Source: Primula veris
Taxonomy: Eukaryota; Streptophyta; Magnoliopsida; Ericales; Primulaceae
DNA: 64,000 nt
NCBI GenBank assembly: GCA_963682055.1
Contig: OY821745.1
Location: 11,415,501-11,479,500, forward strand
Direction: 5' to 3'
Part shown: positions 22,634 to 36,100 of the stretch, piece by piece
Numbering within the stretch: the first letter of the stretch is position 1
Layout: each line of letters starts with the position of its first letter
Notes under the pieces: model-generated
What the model was told of the DNA's origin: nothing
Database searches by the model: none
Seen by the model: only the letters and a program-made list of their open reading frames with translations
Translations under genes and position numbers: made by a program

Positions 22634-25600
22634 CATCTGCTTTGCCGTAAAGACAAAGCTCGCATAATATACCATTATTTTCCTTTTCTTTTAGAGAGGA
22701 ATTTAATTTATGTGTTACTTTTCTGGATTTCTTTCAGCTTTACCAAGAGGGTGAAAGGATTTGGATAAACAATTTTGATTCATATTTTTACATCATAAAG
22801 CATTTCTGGCTGTGCATTTTATTTTTGTGTAGGGCACCTTTAGAACAAGATATGGCGATAGAACCTAATACCATTGTAAGTCATTTTTCATAATAATGAG
22901 TATGTTATTGTTAGTTGTTACCAACTAAGTAGTACGTTTTTAATTTTAAAATATCTCTCTAAAACGAATAGGTTGCATATTTACTTAACAACATTCGTAA
23001 CTTATCTGTTTTAGTATTTAAAACTGGTAAAAGCTCTCAAACAACTCTTAATCACATTTCAGAGGGAAGAATCAAGTCTTAGTTAAGTGATATCCTGGCC
23101 ACTAATGCCTATCATACAAAAATATGAATTTAATTAGTTAAAATTCCTAAAGAACAAGATTTCAACTTTGACTTTTAAAATAATCTAGTATCTAAATTAT
23201 TATTTCAACACATCTTTTGGAATTTTTTAATTATTAATCAATTTTGATAAGATATATACTTAGTAATTTAATTAAAGTTGTTCATAGTTATGTAGTAATG
23301 GACATTCAAATTGGAAAGAACAGAATATGACATTAAGGGCTGTACTCAATTGAAGAGGGACAAGTATATAATTTTCCATTTACAAACCATTAGTAAAAGT
23401 CAGATTGGAATAGAGGGAAAAGAATAGTATCTGTAAATATATCACACCTCATACATGGGTGTTTTGCAATATGAAAGTTAAAAGAATGTGTTCCCTTGAT
23501 CCTATCCTAATATTGAATCATTCATTTACTTAATAATCAATGCACTCTATGGGCCAGCCGACCCATAAAAGCATTACTTAGAAATACATTGTACTTAACT
23601 ATATAGTCAATCAAAAAAAAAAATGAAATAAAATAAATATTTGTAATAAAGGAAAAACACAGGGAAACCAGTGGCAGATATTGAAAGGGACAGGGGGAAA
23701 TTAGATATAGATAAGCAGGTCCCATTTGCCTTTAATAATAAATCATTCTTAGATTACTTAGGTATATAAATAGAGAGAGTATATATGTGTATAACTATTG
23801 GTGAGAGAGACTTACTACTAATAAAGTAGGAGAGGGATGTGAGAATGAAGGCCCCATTATTATTGATAATGGAAATACCCTTCATCCACTCTGGATCTGA
23901 ACCCACACCATCCAAATTATATCTCATCCAAGCTTTCTACTGTTCTTATTTTAAAATATTAATATGTGTTACATAAATAAAATGTCTTACTACTATAATA
24001 CAAAAATCACTAATTGTTTGAATGTATATCATTACTAGTTGTTACCTGTTATCATGCATACTGGGAACTGTTAATATTTATATAAGAACAACTAATTTTA
24101 TAAATTGTTTATGATTTTTGTTCCTAAAAATTATTATCTCTATATTTTAAAAGCTTATCGCCGTCCTCTTTACCCGCATGTGCGGAAAAAAAATATGATA
24201 AAAAGGCCGATCAATCCACGGCAGACAAAAAGTGAAATCAAGTAGTCTCATATAGTAGTTTCACGAATACTTTTGAGTTATGTGTTTATTATTTTCATTT
24301 GTTCGGTGCACAAAATGCTTAAAGAACTCCTTCAATAGCAATATAATTTCATGAAAAGAATTCATGCTTTTATCTTAAACCGATATTTTGTGACTAAAGT
24401 CCCTCTATCTCGAAAAATGGTTAAACAATTTTTTTATGTGACTTATGTAAATATTAATTAATTCAATTGGAGAATACTAGATAAAAGTTACATTTTATAA
24501 GATTTTTTAAGTTCAAGTACTGGAACGACACTAATTTAAGTTCTAGTCATTCGGTCAAATAAAAAAGAAGTTAAAAGTTATTTTTAAACTTAAAAAATAA
24601 CTTATAATCTATACAGAAAAAAATATTAAAATGTAAAAAAAAAAAAAACTTAAAAGATGTTTTTAAGCTTTAAAAAATATACTATAATCTACACGAGAAA
24701 TATATTAAAATTTTAAAAAAAATATCTTAAAAACCGTTTTTTAGCTTTTTTTTAGTGTTTGAATTATTAAGTAAAAAAAAATATATAAAAAATTTACGAA
24801 AATAATATCTTTTTTTATCACTTGTAAAATGACATATACTTAAAAATTTATAAGATTAGTGACTCATGAACAAAATTCTTTTTAAGTGACCGGCCACCAA
24901 AAAGTCCATTCAATTGTAACAAAAAAAATATGAACACGTCTTTTGGTATACTGTTAAAAATATTTGTTTATTTTCTTAGAAGTAGACCATACACTTAAAA
25001 CTCAAATCATATATTAACTTACCAGACAAAAAATTCACAGTCATGATAGTCGATCTCATTTCAAATTCTACCAAATTCAAGTAGCCGTATAAAATGCCAT
25101 TAAAAATGCTACAAGTGGTATCTATTGATGTTGCCTAAACCCAATACCATTAGAGCAATTACGTCACCCTCACTTAAATTATATACATATTTGGAGAAAT
25201 AAAGAGTCTTTATAAGGTTTAGTGAGTTTTTTCAAGTTTCATCATATATTAGACTCATCATCGTCCTTCATGTTTGTAATTAAAAAATATTTTTTCCTAG
25301 TTTATATTTGAAATAGAAAGAGAAAAGAAAGCAAGTGGATGATTTAATAATAATATAAAGTGATCTTATGAGGTAGGAAAGTCTCTATATTCACAAGGAG
25401 TATTGAAGACTCCTCATTATATGATGAGGTGATGAAGAGACGATGCAATGATGATTTTCGGTTTTCGTCTCTGTATTTACGAAGAATGTGAGATATAGAG
25501 ATACATATGTGAATACTTTTAGCCAAATTTGAAGGACGATGCAAAATAATGACAATTAGGCTATTAGCACCGCGGGTGACAATAATGGTCTTTAATTTTC

Positions 25601-25830
25601 CTACTCTGACACCTAGCAAAAGTAATGTAAAATAATAAAATATAATTGATACTAGACACGAATTTTTTTCATAAAAATAATAAAACTAAGAGTTTGTGGA
25701 TGAAATATACCTGAATGTATAATGTAGCAATGGTGAAAATAGTTGTTTGTTCGAATTCAATGACACCTTATATATGCACGTTCATACTTGTATAACAATC
25801 AAACTCAAACTCATCATTTGAGCTTCTCAA
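22634..25830. other. AT-rich intergenic spacer
   Basis: No protein family recognised. 23700-23960 has a promoter-like composition: a GATAAG box near 23712 and GGTATATAAATAGAGAGAG near 23760, followed by purine-rich leader-like sequence. No open frame follows, so a non-coding transcript or a degraded gene are both possible. The rest holds poly-A/T runs only. Confidence 0.45.
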
Positions 25831-25838
25831 GGATAAAC

Positions 25839-26384
25839 TAGGGCGGCTAATGAATCGAGCCGTTCATGAACAAACTCGTATTCGGCTCGTTAAAGGCTCG
25901 ATTCGTGTTCATTTATTTACTAACGAGGCGAGTCTGAGCAAAAATAATAGTTTGTTGAAGACTAGTGAGCAGACTCGAGCTCGTTTAAAAGCTCTTACAA
26001 TTATTTTAGTATTTTTTTATATATATTTCAGCTTATATATGTAAAATTTATCAAATATAATGCTGATCAACTATAAATACTCTTTAATTTATGTAATAAA
26101 TCATTTTTTAAAACTAAATCTTATTAAAATTAAAATTCACAATAAACAAATGTATTATTACTATGTTTAACATTGATTTTTAGCTAAGTAAATAACATTT
26201 TTTTAACCGAACAATGCTAAACTTGTCCGAAAACTATTCGGACACGACTCATGAACAAGCTCCGTTCAAGCTCGTTTATAAACGAGCCGAGTCTGAACAA
26301 GATTTTAGGCCTCGTTTAGTAAACGAACCGAGCTTGAGCACAACTAAGCTCGACTCGGTTCAGATCGACTCGTTTACAGCCATA
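25839..26384. mobile_element. Non-autonomous hAT element
   Basis: Left terminus TAGGGCGGCTAATGAATCG; right terminus in reverse TATGGCTGTAAACGAGTCG. The same 8 bases, GGATAAAC, flank it at 25831-25838 and 26385-26392. Subterminal regions are rich in GAGC(C/T)CG and CTCG motifs in both orientations (for example GGCTCGTTAAAGGCTCG and AACGAGCCGAGTCTGAAC), as in hAT elements where the transposase binds clustered motifs. There is no transposase frame, so it depends on an element elsewhere. Confidence 0.88.
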
Positions 26385-26392
26385 GGATAAAC

Positions 26393-28230
26393 ATATTGAC
26401 AATTGACAAAAGACATATATGTATATATTATATTATGGGTTACTTATGTAATACACGCTAAAAAAAAAAATTCAATCCAGGATAACCAAATATGTTAGAA
26501 ATTTGTCGTTGAATGACTATTTCTATCAGTAAAATTGAAATTCGTCATCATGCCGTCTCCGATTAGAACGTTAGAAATTAAAATTCGTCGTTAATTTCAT
26601 TTAAAACTCTTTTTTTTTTTTTTGTAGTAATAGACCTTTAGGGCTTCCTTTAATTTTAAGTCTATAAGTAGAGCTTCCGGGCATTTCATCGTCGATATTT
26701 TTTTCCTGACAACATTGCATTAAAAATAAGTCAGCATTTTGAAAAACGTACTGTTATATACCTGACAACGTCGATATTATTAGTATGGATTATGATAACA
26801 TGCTTATATTTTATTTGTTTTGTTTTCCGACAACTTTGGCCTTGTGCCAATGACTCGTTTGTTTTTGTGGGGTCTCCCCCTATATTTATATTTTTTATAT
26901 TTTTTAAATAAAAATGTGGGCTTTCGGTTTTAAAATAAAAATAGTTAAAGATACTCTTTCTTTCCTTGTCAGAAAGTCTGAATAGAATCCCACTTGTACA
27001 AAAATGGACAACACTGAGTTTACATTATTTTTATTTTTAATTAAATTGACTAAACCTAAATATTGAATTTTAGAAGCCTGATAATAAAAAGTCTAATTTT
27101 AAAAAAGAAATAGAAGTGGAGGCTTTCTATCACTTTGAAGGGACAAGTTGCAACACAGAGCTATTTGGGAGATATGACTAAAGATCACATGAAAACGAAA
27201 TTAAATCTTTTTTTTGTGTATAAATATACTGCCCTGATTGGAACTGTTACCCTTTTAGTTTTTCCTTTTGATCTACTATGTACGTACAAAATTTTGACGG
27301 GGCAGTGTGGACTGTGGTCCAGAAAATCAATGCAGTTTTGATTAGAAAAAATAGAATTTGCGCTTGAAATCGAGAGTAAGTTATACTCTGTGTTGCAATC
27401 AATGACTAAACTACAAAATCAGCTAGTTTTATTTATTTATTTAAAATCTTATTAAATATTATAAAGTGATTTCACAGCTATCATAGACTCGAAGCCTAAT
27501 ACCTAACATATTGTTAGCGGGTTTTAACCAACTAGCCTATTCCTAATGAGTTAAAATCAGCTAGTTAAACTGTAAACATAATTAAAAATTCAAGACTAGA
27601 ACCATAGGGGGGGGAATGCATGCTGCTTGTAGAAAAGAGATTTATTACACCAATAGTTATTGTAGTTTAAAGTAAGATTTTAAATTGGCCATCTAACTAT
27701 GAGAAATACAGTAAAAGATAACTGTCTATAAAGTGAAACAAATGACTCCAATCATAGGCTGAAAAGTCATACATATTGGTGAAAATCATATCGGGTACAT
27801 CGTTTTTTGGTTTCATTTAGTACGTTTGGTGTTTACAAATTGTTGATTTTGCCATTACCATTCATTATGATATTTACTACTAGTAGTTGGTGTTTACAAA
27901 TTCTGTGATACGATTCTAGACAACCAAGCGATTAACAATGAATCGATTTAGATAGTTCGGCACATAATCGACAAATACATAATGAGTAAAATAATGGAAT
28001 TTACATCATAGATCGATTTTACGCCTACATATTAAAACACACCAATATATATCACTTTTTACTTTTTAGAAAATTTAAATTATTATTATTACTATGTATT
28101 CAACGCTGGACAGTAAAGAAGTAAATGGTTCAGATTTTGACAGATTAGTCTCAATTCTAAACCAATCCAAAATGTGACGTATTGAGAAGATTAAAATCCG
28201 TTCTAAATTTCAACTTAAACTAAACCAAAA
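26393..28230. other. AT-rich spacer with a possible CACTA-type end
   Basis: 26500-26628 ends in a stretch whose reverse strand reads TTACTACAAAAAAAAAAAAG, close to the CACTACAAGAAAA terminus of plant CACTA elements, with nearby TTCGTCGTTAA motifs. No partner end was found, so this is a weak call. The remainder has no recognisable gene. Confidence 0.35.
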
Positions 28231-28235
28231 CAACG

Positions 28236-29528
28236 TGTTGGCCCGGTGCGGCTAAACCTTAGAGGGGGGGGTGAATAAGGTTTTTTGGCGCTTTTCGCCT
28301 AATTAAAATCTAAGTGGCAACTAACAACCCAACTTTGCTATTCTAAGCTTAAGCGTTTAATAATGTTAATGAAAAGCAATAATTCATAAACGCAAGCAAG
28401 AAAATAAGCTATTAAAAGTTGCGGAAAGTAAAAGTATATGGAAAGAAAATGACACCAAGATTTATAGAGGTTCGGCAAACGGCCTACGTCCTCTTCTCGG
28501 TACTACCGAGTATTTCACTATAATTCTTCTTCCCGATTTTACAAATCCTTATCGAGCTCAATCGACCGATTGGCTCACCCTCTACCCGAGGTTCCTACTC
28601 TTGATTCAAGTGCAAGCATACACGTCTAATGAGTCAACGACTCCCCCTCAATCTATGAGTACCCAAGTGTTTAACCTAGAACTTTTAACCAACACTTTGG
28701 CTTAAAAGCTTCTACCCAAACACTCACTCACAATGAGCTTATAAAACGCTCTTTACAATTTTGTCGAAAATTAAAACAACACCCACAATTGATTGCTTCT
28801 TAAATAAGCTAATTTGTGGTTTCGATGATGTTTGATCCTTGTTGGAGCTTGTATCGATTTATCTTCAATTTCTCTCTTTTCGAAATATTTCACCAAAATG
28901 GTGATTTTGGGTTTATGTATATGAGAGAGGTTGAAATATTGATTATGGATATGTATGGATGTAATTGGTGGTTTGGGAGAGAGATTAATGTGTATTTGTA
29001 ACCCAAAAATTCTCTTGGATCTTTTTTGACCGTTGGGACTGGTTTTGGGTTTTATCCAATAAAAACTTCACTTTTCGAAAAAGCAAAAAAGCTGTTTTTT
29101 TTGTATCTGCACTTTGACCCACCGGTGGGTGTCTTCTGACCCATTGGTGGGTGAAATCTTGCTTGGTTCTGGAACATTGACCCACTGGTGGGTGTCTTCT
29201 GACCCACTGGTGGGTGAAATCTTGTTTGGTTCTGGAACATTGACCCACTGGTGGGTTCTGTATACCCACTGGTGGGTGCACCTGGAGATTTATATGTTGA
29301 ACTGTCGACTTTGAAATGCTCGTAACTTGCTCGTTCGGACTTCAAATTTACTTCCGTTTGAACCGTTGGCTTCGTTATCGAATGCTCTATCATTTTAAAG
29401 TCCTGAAATATACATTTTCTATTTTTGGAAAAGACAAAGCATTATATTATCGAATAGAGAAATCGTAAAATCATTAATACATAATCAAACGTATAATCAA
29501 AATCAATTATTGAACCCAAGGTTCAACA
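28236..29528 (+). mobile_element. Solo LTR of the second copia-like family, copy 2
   Basis: It starts TGTTGGCCCGGTGCGGCTAA and ends AAGGTTCAACA, with CAACG on both sides (28231-28235 and 29529-29533), a clean 5-bp target duplication. It is collinear with 20632-21823 except in the palindromic region. It lacks an internal domain, so it is a solo LTR. Members show TTTATAGAGGTTCGGC and GAGTATTTCACTA blocks like those of SIRE/Maximus copia LTRs (inferred). Confidence 0.88.
29116..29280 (+). repeat. Six near-palindromic GACCCACTGGTGGGT units in an LTR
   Basis: Units start at 29116, 29138, 29179, 29201, 29242 and 29263, spaced 22, 41, 22, 41 and 21 bp. The first contains the perfect palindrome ACCCACCGGTGGGT; the others have one central mismatch. 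They occupy the same place as the ACGATCGGTCGT units of the sister LTR. Confidence 0.88.
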
Positions 29529-29533
29529 CAACG

Positions 29534-30194
29534 GATCAGTGGTTTGGTTTGGTTTGGTTTTGCAGTATTTAAAATTTACAAAACAACTCGTGAGAAAATT
29601 GCAGCAAAAAAAAAATGATCCAAATAAATGCAAAAGCAACAAAACCACAACATAAAAACACCCACAAACTAGATGATGACATTCAACATAAACTCATGCC
29701 ATATACTAGTAACACAAGAAATTAAAGTGAATGCTGAATTAATCCAAATCAAACCATCGAATTGATTCAGATTCACAGTCATAGCAGACAGTAAATTATC
29801 TGATATTTTTTATTATGGATTTCAAAAAGAATCTTATCATGTTAATGACCATGAAATGTCATTTAGATGGCATTGTAGTCATGTTACTCTTAAAAAAACT
29901 AACTGTTTTTTATTTTTGCCTTATTTCAAATATAGTGATGTTACAATTACATTTTCATCTCTTAGGTTCCTAAACTATCTCCGTGGGATTATAATTTCAA
30001 AAGAGAACTCTTTTTCAAATTATGGAAACGATCAGTGTAGTTAAATTTATGAACTTATTAGAGATGTTAAATCGAAGATGTGTTGAAACTTGAAAGTTAT
30101 GTAAGCACGTGATAGGGACTATCTCCTTCCTAACGGCTAACTGTATAGCGTGCTCTAGAGAACATATATACGTCCACCCATTTTTGTTGGGTCT
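29534..30194. other. Spacer left of the Ty3-gypsy element
   Basis: AT-rich sequence with no gene recognised. The last bases (ATTAT, 30195-30199) are the left target duplication of the gypsy element. Confidence 0.55.
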
Positions 30195-30199
30195 ATTAT

Positions 30200-30754
30200 T
30201 GATAGAACATAAAAATTGGACCCGAATATATCTATTCGGGTACGAATCGACCCACCCATCATAGAGGGGTATCCAATGCTTGAATGGGTTATCACATGCC
30301 TTTCTTTGAGAATAAAAGTGGATGTCACTAAAAGCCCAAGCCCACTTAACAAGTGACCCATGTCTGAAAAATCTCATGAGATGGAGACATTTGTCAACAT
30401 CCTAGGATGCATAATTGCCTATAAATAGCCAAGTATCCCCCCTAAGAAAGGGACCAGAAAACATATCTCAAAAATATAGAGAGAATGAGAGAAAAGATAA
30501 AAACTTGTCAGAACGTATCACATCAAGAGCCTAACCGAGCAAGGTAGAAAATCGAGCACCGAAGAGAAGAGAAAGATCACATTCAGGATCAAACAGCGAA
30601 TCCGAGCATAAATATTGTGATAGAAGTTGTAGTCCGAACAAAGGCAATTGCCGAATAATAATAAAGATCAAGAAGTGTTCATCGTTTATTGTCAATTCAT
30701 TATATATTATTGTTGAAAAGTCTAACGCTACCGACCAAAGTTATGGCTTTGTCA
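30200..30754 (+). repeat. Ty3-gypsy 5' LTR
   Basis: 555 bp, from TGATAGAACATAAAAATTGG to GGCTTTGTCA. The core promoter GCCTATAAATAG lies at about 30417-30428. A same-length LTR closes the element at 47042-47596. Confidence 0.95.
30419..30428 (+). promoter_or_regulatory. TATA box of the gypsy 5' LTR
   Basis: CTATAAATAG in the middle of the LTR, conserved in the 3' LTR (47261-47270) and in the solo LTR at 4674-5221, so it is the likely start region of the genomic RNA. Confidence 0.75.
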
Positions 30755-30756
30755 AA

Positions 30757-30773
30757 TGGCGCCATCTCCGGGA
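30757..30773 (+). promoter_or_regulatory. Primer-binding site
   Basis: TGGCGCCATCTCCGGGA begins two bases after the 5' LTR. TGGCGCC-type sites complementary to a tRNA 3' end are common in large plant Ty3 elements. The exact tRNA is not assigned. Confidence 0.75.
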
Positions 30774-30834
30774 ATCATCTAGTTGCCAACTAGCTTCGAA
30801 ATCGAACACCAACGTTCTACCAGACGAGCAACAA

Positions 30835-33137
30835 ATGGCAAACACCAACGAAGAAACTCGCCCAGAGGAAGTAGGCACATCGACAAACCAGGAAATCCCA
30901 GTCCACAAAGACGTGTTAGCGCATCTCCTCAACATCAGAGACCGCTACGAAGCGCTTCAGGTTGGATCTCGACTTACCGTCTCTAACGTTCAAACAGAAC
31001 AACAAACCGACCATCCCCCTCAGGTCGACGGTCTTGTCGAAGAAAACCCTACGGACTACTGCCATCCGTGACTAGACAGGTGGGGACACTCTTGCCAGAC
31101 AACCGCCATCCCAATAATGCAGGGCCAAGCTCAAAGACCCCTCAGCCAGTAGCCTCGGTCAACTCCAGTCCCCAACGGGTTCGTTTTCAAACGAACGAAG
31201 CCCACCGGTATGGCATGCCCGACGACCCCATACTAGAACAGGTAGTCCCATATCCAACCCTCCCACCGCGGATAATTACACCGTACATTGTGGAACTACA
31301 AACCCATGTTCGACAAGATAGGACTACGGCCGCACTGGCACGGGCCACAGAAAAACGTAATGCCCTGCTACAAGTCCAGCTAGGGGCATGCATGTCGGCC
31401 ATGGCAGCGGCCGGCATCATGATACCACCCATCCAACCGACCAACACGCAAACCGACTCTCGACGCGAAGCGGAAGATTCTGCTTACCGAGCAGCAATGG
31501 CAGCGACGGGCCGACCTCATGATACGAGGATACCAAGACAAGGAAGTCCCGTCCCGAGGATAACCCCGACGCTCTACGGTTACCAAGGCACACCTCCTCT
31601 ACCTGACCTCGACAGAAATCCGAACAACGGGAGGAACGGCGACCACAGGGTCATAGTCAGTTACTATCCACAACACCCATATGGGGGATACGCCCCTCAC
31701 TACCCGGCACCGGATGAAGCGTTCCAACAGGCTTGGGACGTATGCCAAGAGACTCTATGTACCGATCAGATAACTCGGTACCGCAATCCTGCGGGGTTTG
31801 TCATCCCCGAATTCAGACTATATGATGGAAGGAGCTGCCCCATCGATCACCTCCGACATTACAAAACAAGGATGGAGTTGTGGAGCGACGACAGTGCACT
31901 GATGTGTAAATTTTTTAAGAACAGCTTGGGTCAGGAGGCGTCGTCGTGGTATCATAATCTACCACGGGGATCCATACGAAGCTGGGATGAGCTCCTCCGT
32001 GCATATTCCACCCGATACGCCGCTCATAGGAAGAAGAAGGTTAACATTGAAACCCTTCTAAAAATGGCTATGTTGCCCAATGAGAGTCTCCAGGACTACT
32101 GCATACGCTTCATCGATGTGGCGAACCAAATCCCGCAGTACGCCAATAGCCTAGCTATCCAGAACTTCATCAACTCTATCCCCAGCGGATATTGGGCGAG
32201 AAGGAAGTTCATCGGTAAGAATTTTCCGACCACTGACGCCATTCTGGCCTATTGCACCCACCTTACCGATAAGAATAAAGAGATGCGAGTCCTCAACCGG
32301 GCTCCACCAAGAAGAGAGACGGTCCGGGAAGCACAGGTGGATCGCAAGAGAGCCAAGAACAATCATGGGGAACCAGTCCCCCAATCCAAACGGGACAAGG
32401 ATCCCGAGGTTCAGCGAATGGAATACAGACCCATAGAGCCTGAGCCCAAGCCGCTCCGAATCGCCTATCCAATGCCGCTTAAACCACCTCAGCAAGGTCG
32501 CGGGCCAGAAAGGGAACGCCAGAGGCATTATGAACCGGTCGAGTTGAGGTACACTTTCAACCTGTCAGCCGATGATATCCTAAAGGATATATGCAGAGAA
32601 AGCTGGTATTCCCGACCCGAACTAATCCATTCACCCCCTGATTCCAGAGACACCAAGCTCTTCTGTGCCTATCATGAGGATCACGGCCATCTCACCGAGC
32701 ATTGCCGAAACCTGCGGTGGAAGATGAACGCGTGGGGAGACGCAGGATTGCTCAACAAATTCATCAAAGGCACTAGGGACAAAGGCAAGCAGCTAGTCAT
32801 CGAGGGAACGGACAACCGACAAGGCAAAACGATCAACGTTGTCCACTTCTCAAGGCCCAAGAGCACCGGGGGGGATCGATCCCAACAACGGCAGTTGGCC
32901 CACTTTGGGCAAGTAGCTAAAGCTTCGCAGGCGTCGACCTCAAAGCGGCAATGCATGCCGCAACGACACCCGCCTATTTCTTTCTCAGATCTTGATGAAA
33001 TATATCCTCATGGGGACGCCATTAACCTACGCGTCCAGATCGGCATAGACACCGTCAGCAGAGTGCTTGTCGACCAAGGAGCCTCTTGTGATATCATGTA
33101 CAAAGAGCTCTTTGACAAGATGGAGCTCAAGTTGTAA
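30835..33137 (+). pseudogene. Gypsy gag and protease region
   Basis: Gag builds the particle, and protease matures it. A frame with ATG at 30835 (MANTNEETRPEEV) runs to 31071, where the frame changes; the main frame then continues to a stop at 33135-33137. The central part (about 31740-32280) is a retrotransposon gag domain with DGRSCPIDHLRHYKTRMELW and SWDELLRAYSTRYA segments. A modified zinc knuckle CX2HX4HX4C lies near 32663 (C-A-Y-H-E-D-H-G-H). The aspartic protease active site reads V-D-Q-G-A-S near 33072. The stop at 33135 falls within the protease and is in frame with pol, so gag-pol was originally one polyprotein frame from here on. The N-terminal frame change is a defect or an unrecognised splice. 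Confidence 0.88.
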
Positions 33138-36100
33138 GACCTACAGCCCACTGACGTCACCCTGATCGGGTTCATCTCTGAGACGACTAAGCCGTTGGGA
33201 AAGATCGTCCTAAATGTTACCACGGGATCTGTATCTGTCCCCGTGGAATTCTTGGTGGTCAATGATAATTCCGGCCACAATGCGATCTTGGGCCGACCGT
33301 GGCTTCATGCTATGCGGGCGATACCATCCACGTACCACCAGAAGGTGAAATACCCTAATGCCAAGGGGGAGATCGAGATAGCCCGAGGATGTCAGGAGGA
33401 TTCAAGACGCTGTGAAGAAATCACCACTACGTTGAAGAGACAACTTGTAGTTGTCGAACAGCCCACAAGCGTAGGGAAGCTGATCGACCAAATAGCACGA
33501 GCTGAGAGGGTTGTTGAAGAACAAGTCGGAGAAACACTCCGGAAGATGTATATCCCGGATACGGATGAGGAGCATTACTTCCTCATCGGAGATAGCCTTC
33601 CTAAAGAGGAATCCGAGGAGCTAGAAGCGTTCCTCTTCAGCAACATCGATAAGTTCTCTTGGAGCCCTAAAGACATGCCCGGTCTAGATCCGAAAACAGC
33701 ATGCCACCACCTCAGCGTAAATGCCGAATACAAGCCCATAACTCAAAGGAGCCGGAAGGTGTCCGTCCAGCATAGAGCGGCTATAATTGCTGAAGTCCGA
33801 AAGTTGTTGGAAGCAGGAGCAATACGGGAAGAGTTCTACCTGAAGTGGCTGTCCAATCCGGTCGTCGTCCCAAAGAAGAACGGGAAGGAAAGAGTCTGTA
33901 TAGACTTCACCAATCTGAATAAAGCCTGCCCGAGGGATCCATTCCCCCTACCAAGGATTGATCAATTGTTGGACACCACGGCAGGAGCAGAAAGGATGAC
34001 CTTCCTCGACGCATACTCGGGATATCATCAAATCCCCCTCGCCCCCGAAGATCAAGAAAAGACTTCGTTCATATCGCCTTTAGGAAACTACTGCTATACG
34101 GTTATGTCGTTCGGCCTACGAAACGCAGGAGCGACATACCAAAGGATGATAACAAAGGTATGCCAAAAGCATATAGGGAAGACAATGGAGGTGTACATAG
34201 ACGACATGGTCGTCAAGAGCGAAAAGGCCACTTCCCACCTCCAAGACATTAAAGACGTTTTCCAAACGCTGGACGGGCACAAACTAAAGCTTAATGCTAG
34301 CAAATGTGCATTCGGCATCAGCAAAGGGAAGTTTTTGGGGCATATGGTCAGTCGAAGAGGAATAGAGGCTAACCCCGACCAGATAACGGCTCTGGAAAAC
34401 CTGGTAGCACCGAGGAATAAGAAGCAGGTGCAAGAGCTCACGGGGATGATGGCCGCACTAAGCAGGTTCATCAGTCGATCCGCAGATAAAGGACGACCAT
34501 TTTTTGAGACCCTCAAGAAGGATAAAAAGTTCGTATGGGACCTGGCGTGTGAGGCGTCATTCAACCACCTCAAAGAGTATTTAAGGACGCTGTCATTGCT
34601 AGTGAGGCCGAATAAAGGGGATATTCTGGCCTGCTACCTAGCAGTTTCCACTACAGCCGTGAGCGCAGTCCTCCTAAGAGAAGAAGGACGCGAACAATTT
34701 CCTATCTACTTCGTCAGCAAGACTTTGGTCGAGGCCGAAACACGCTAACTACCGTTGGAAAAGTTGTGTTTGGCGTTGGTCGTTGCTACCCGAAAACTAC
34801 CACACTACTTCATAGCTCACAAGGTCCAAGTCTACACGAAGTTCCACGTCAAGGAGTCCCTTCGACGGACGGATATCAGCGGTCGGGTGGCGGCATAGGG
34901 GGTCGAGCTATCCCAATTTCATATCGAATTTGCACCCCGACACGCCATAAAGGGACAGGTGTTGGCTGATTTCGTCGCTGAGTTCACCGAAGGTTATGAC
35001 GAGCCCCTGACCATTTTACCACGGTCGCACTGGAAGATACATGTCGACGGATCGTCCACCAAGGACGGATCGGGAGCAGGCATTGTTCTCAACTCCAGAG
35101 AAGGGGCGATCATCGAGAAAAGCATCAATTTGGGCTTCCGAGCTACTAACAACGAGGCGGAATACGAAGCCATGATCAATGGCATGCTCATCGCCCGATC
35201 CCTTGGATGCACCCACTTGATTGCTAGTTCCGACTCCATGCTAATCGTCAACCAGGCTACTGGTGAATACCAAGCCAAGGACGACCGAATGGTCCTTTAC
35301 CAAGAGAAACTCCAGAGAATAATGGTCATGTTCGCATAATGCGAGCTAATAAGAATCAATCGCACCGAAAACGCACATGCCGACGCCTTGGCCACCCTAG
35401 CCTCGACTTTAACGTTGACCAACACTCGGACGATCACAGTGGAGCTTTTGGAAACCCCGAGCATAACTAAAAGAATAGACCGAGTGACATCAGTACAATA
35501 CGAGCTAGGATGGATGGACGACATGATTCGCTATCTGCGAAACAGGACGCTCCCGTCAGACAAGATAAAAGTGTTGAAAGTCACAAGAAAAGCCCCTCGG
35601 TTCTGGCTATCTGAGGACGACAAATTGTACAAATCCAGTTACCGAGGACCTCACCTTCTGTGCGTCCGGCCCGAACTGCAACAGCCGGTCTTGGAAGAGG
35701 TCCACGAAGGGTCCTGCGGAGCACACATCAAAGGACGATCCCTCCCCAACAAGGCGGTCACTCAAGGATATTGGTGGCCTTATATCAAACGAGATGCAGA
35801 CATTTATGTCCAAAGATGCGACAAGTGCCAAAGATTCGCCAAAATACCTCGTCTCCCATCATCGATGATGACCCCAGTATCGGCACCCTGGTCATTTGCG
35901 CAGTGGGCAATTGATATTGTCGGGAAACTTCCCAGAGCACCCAGCAGCGTGGAATATCTGATCGTAGCGACGGACTACTTTACCAAATGGGTCGAGGCTA
36001 AGCATCTCCGAGAGATTAAAGCCAGCAACGTTAAACAATTCATCTGGGAATATATCATCACTAGGTTCGGCATACCATATGCCATTATTGCAGACAACGG

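Noticed and set aside
29052..29393. Frames with HPPVGQ/THQWV repeats
   Set aside because: They arise from the palindromic GACCCACTGGTGGGT units of the solo LTR; readable on both strands because of the palindromes.
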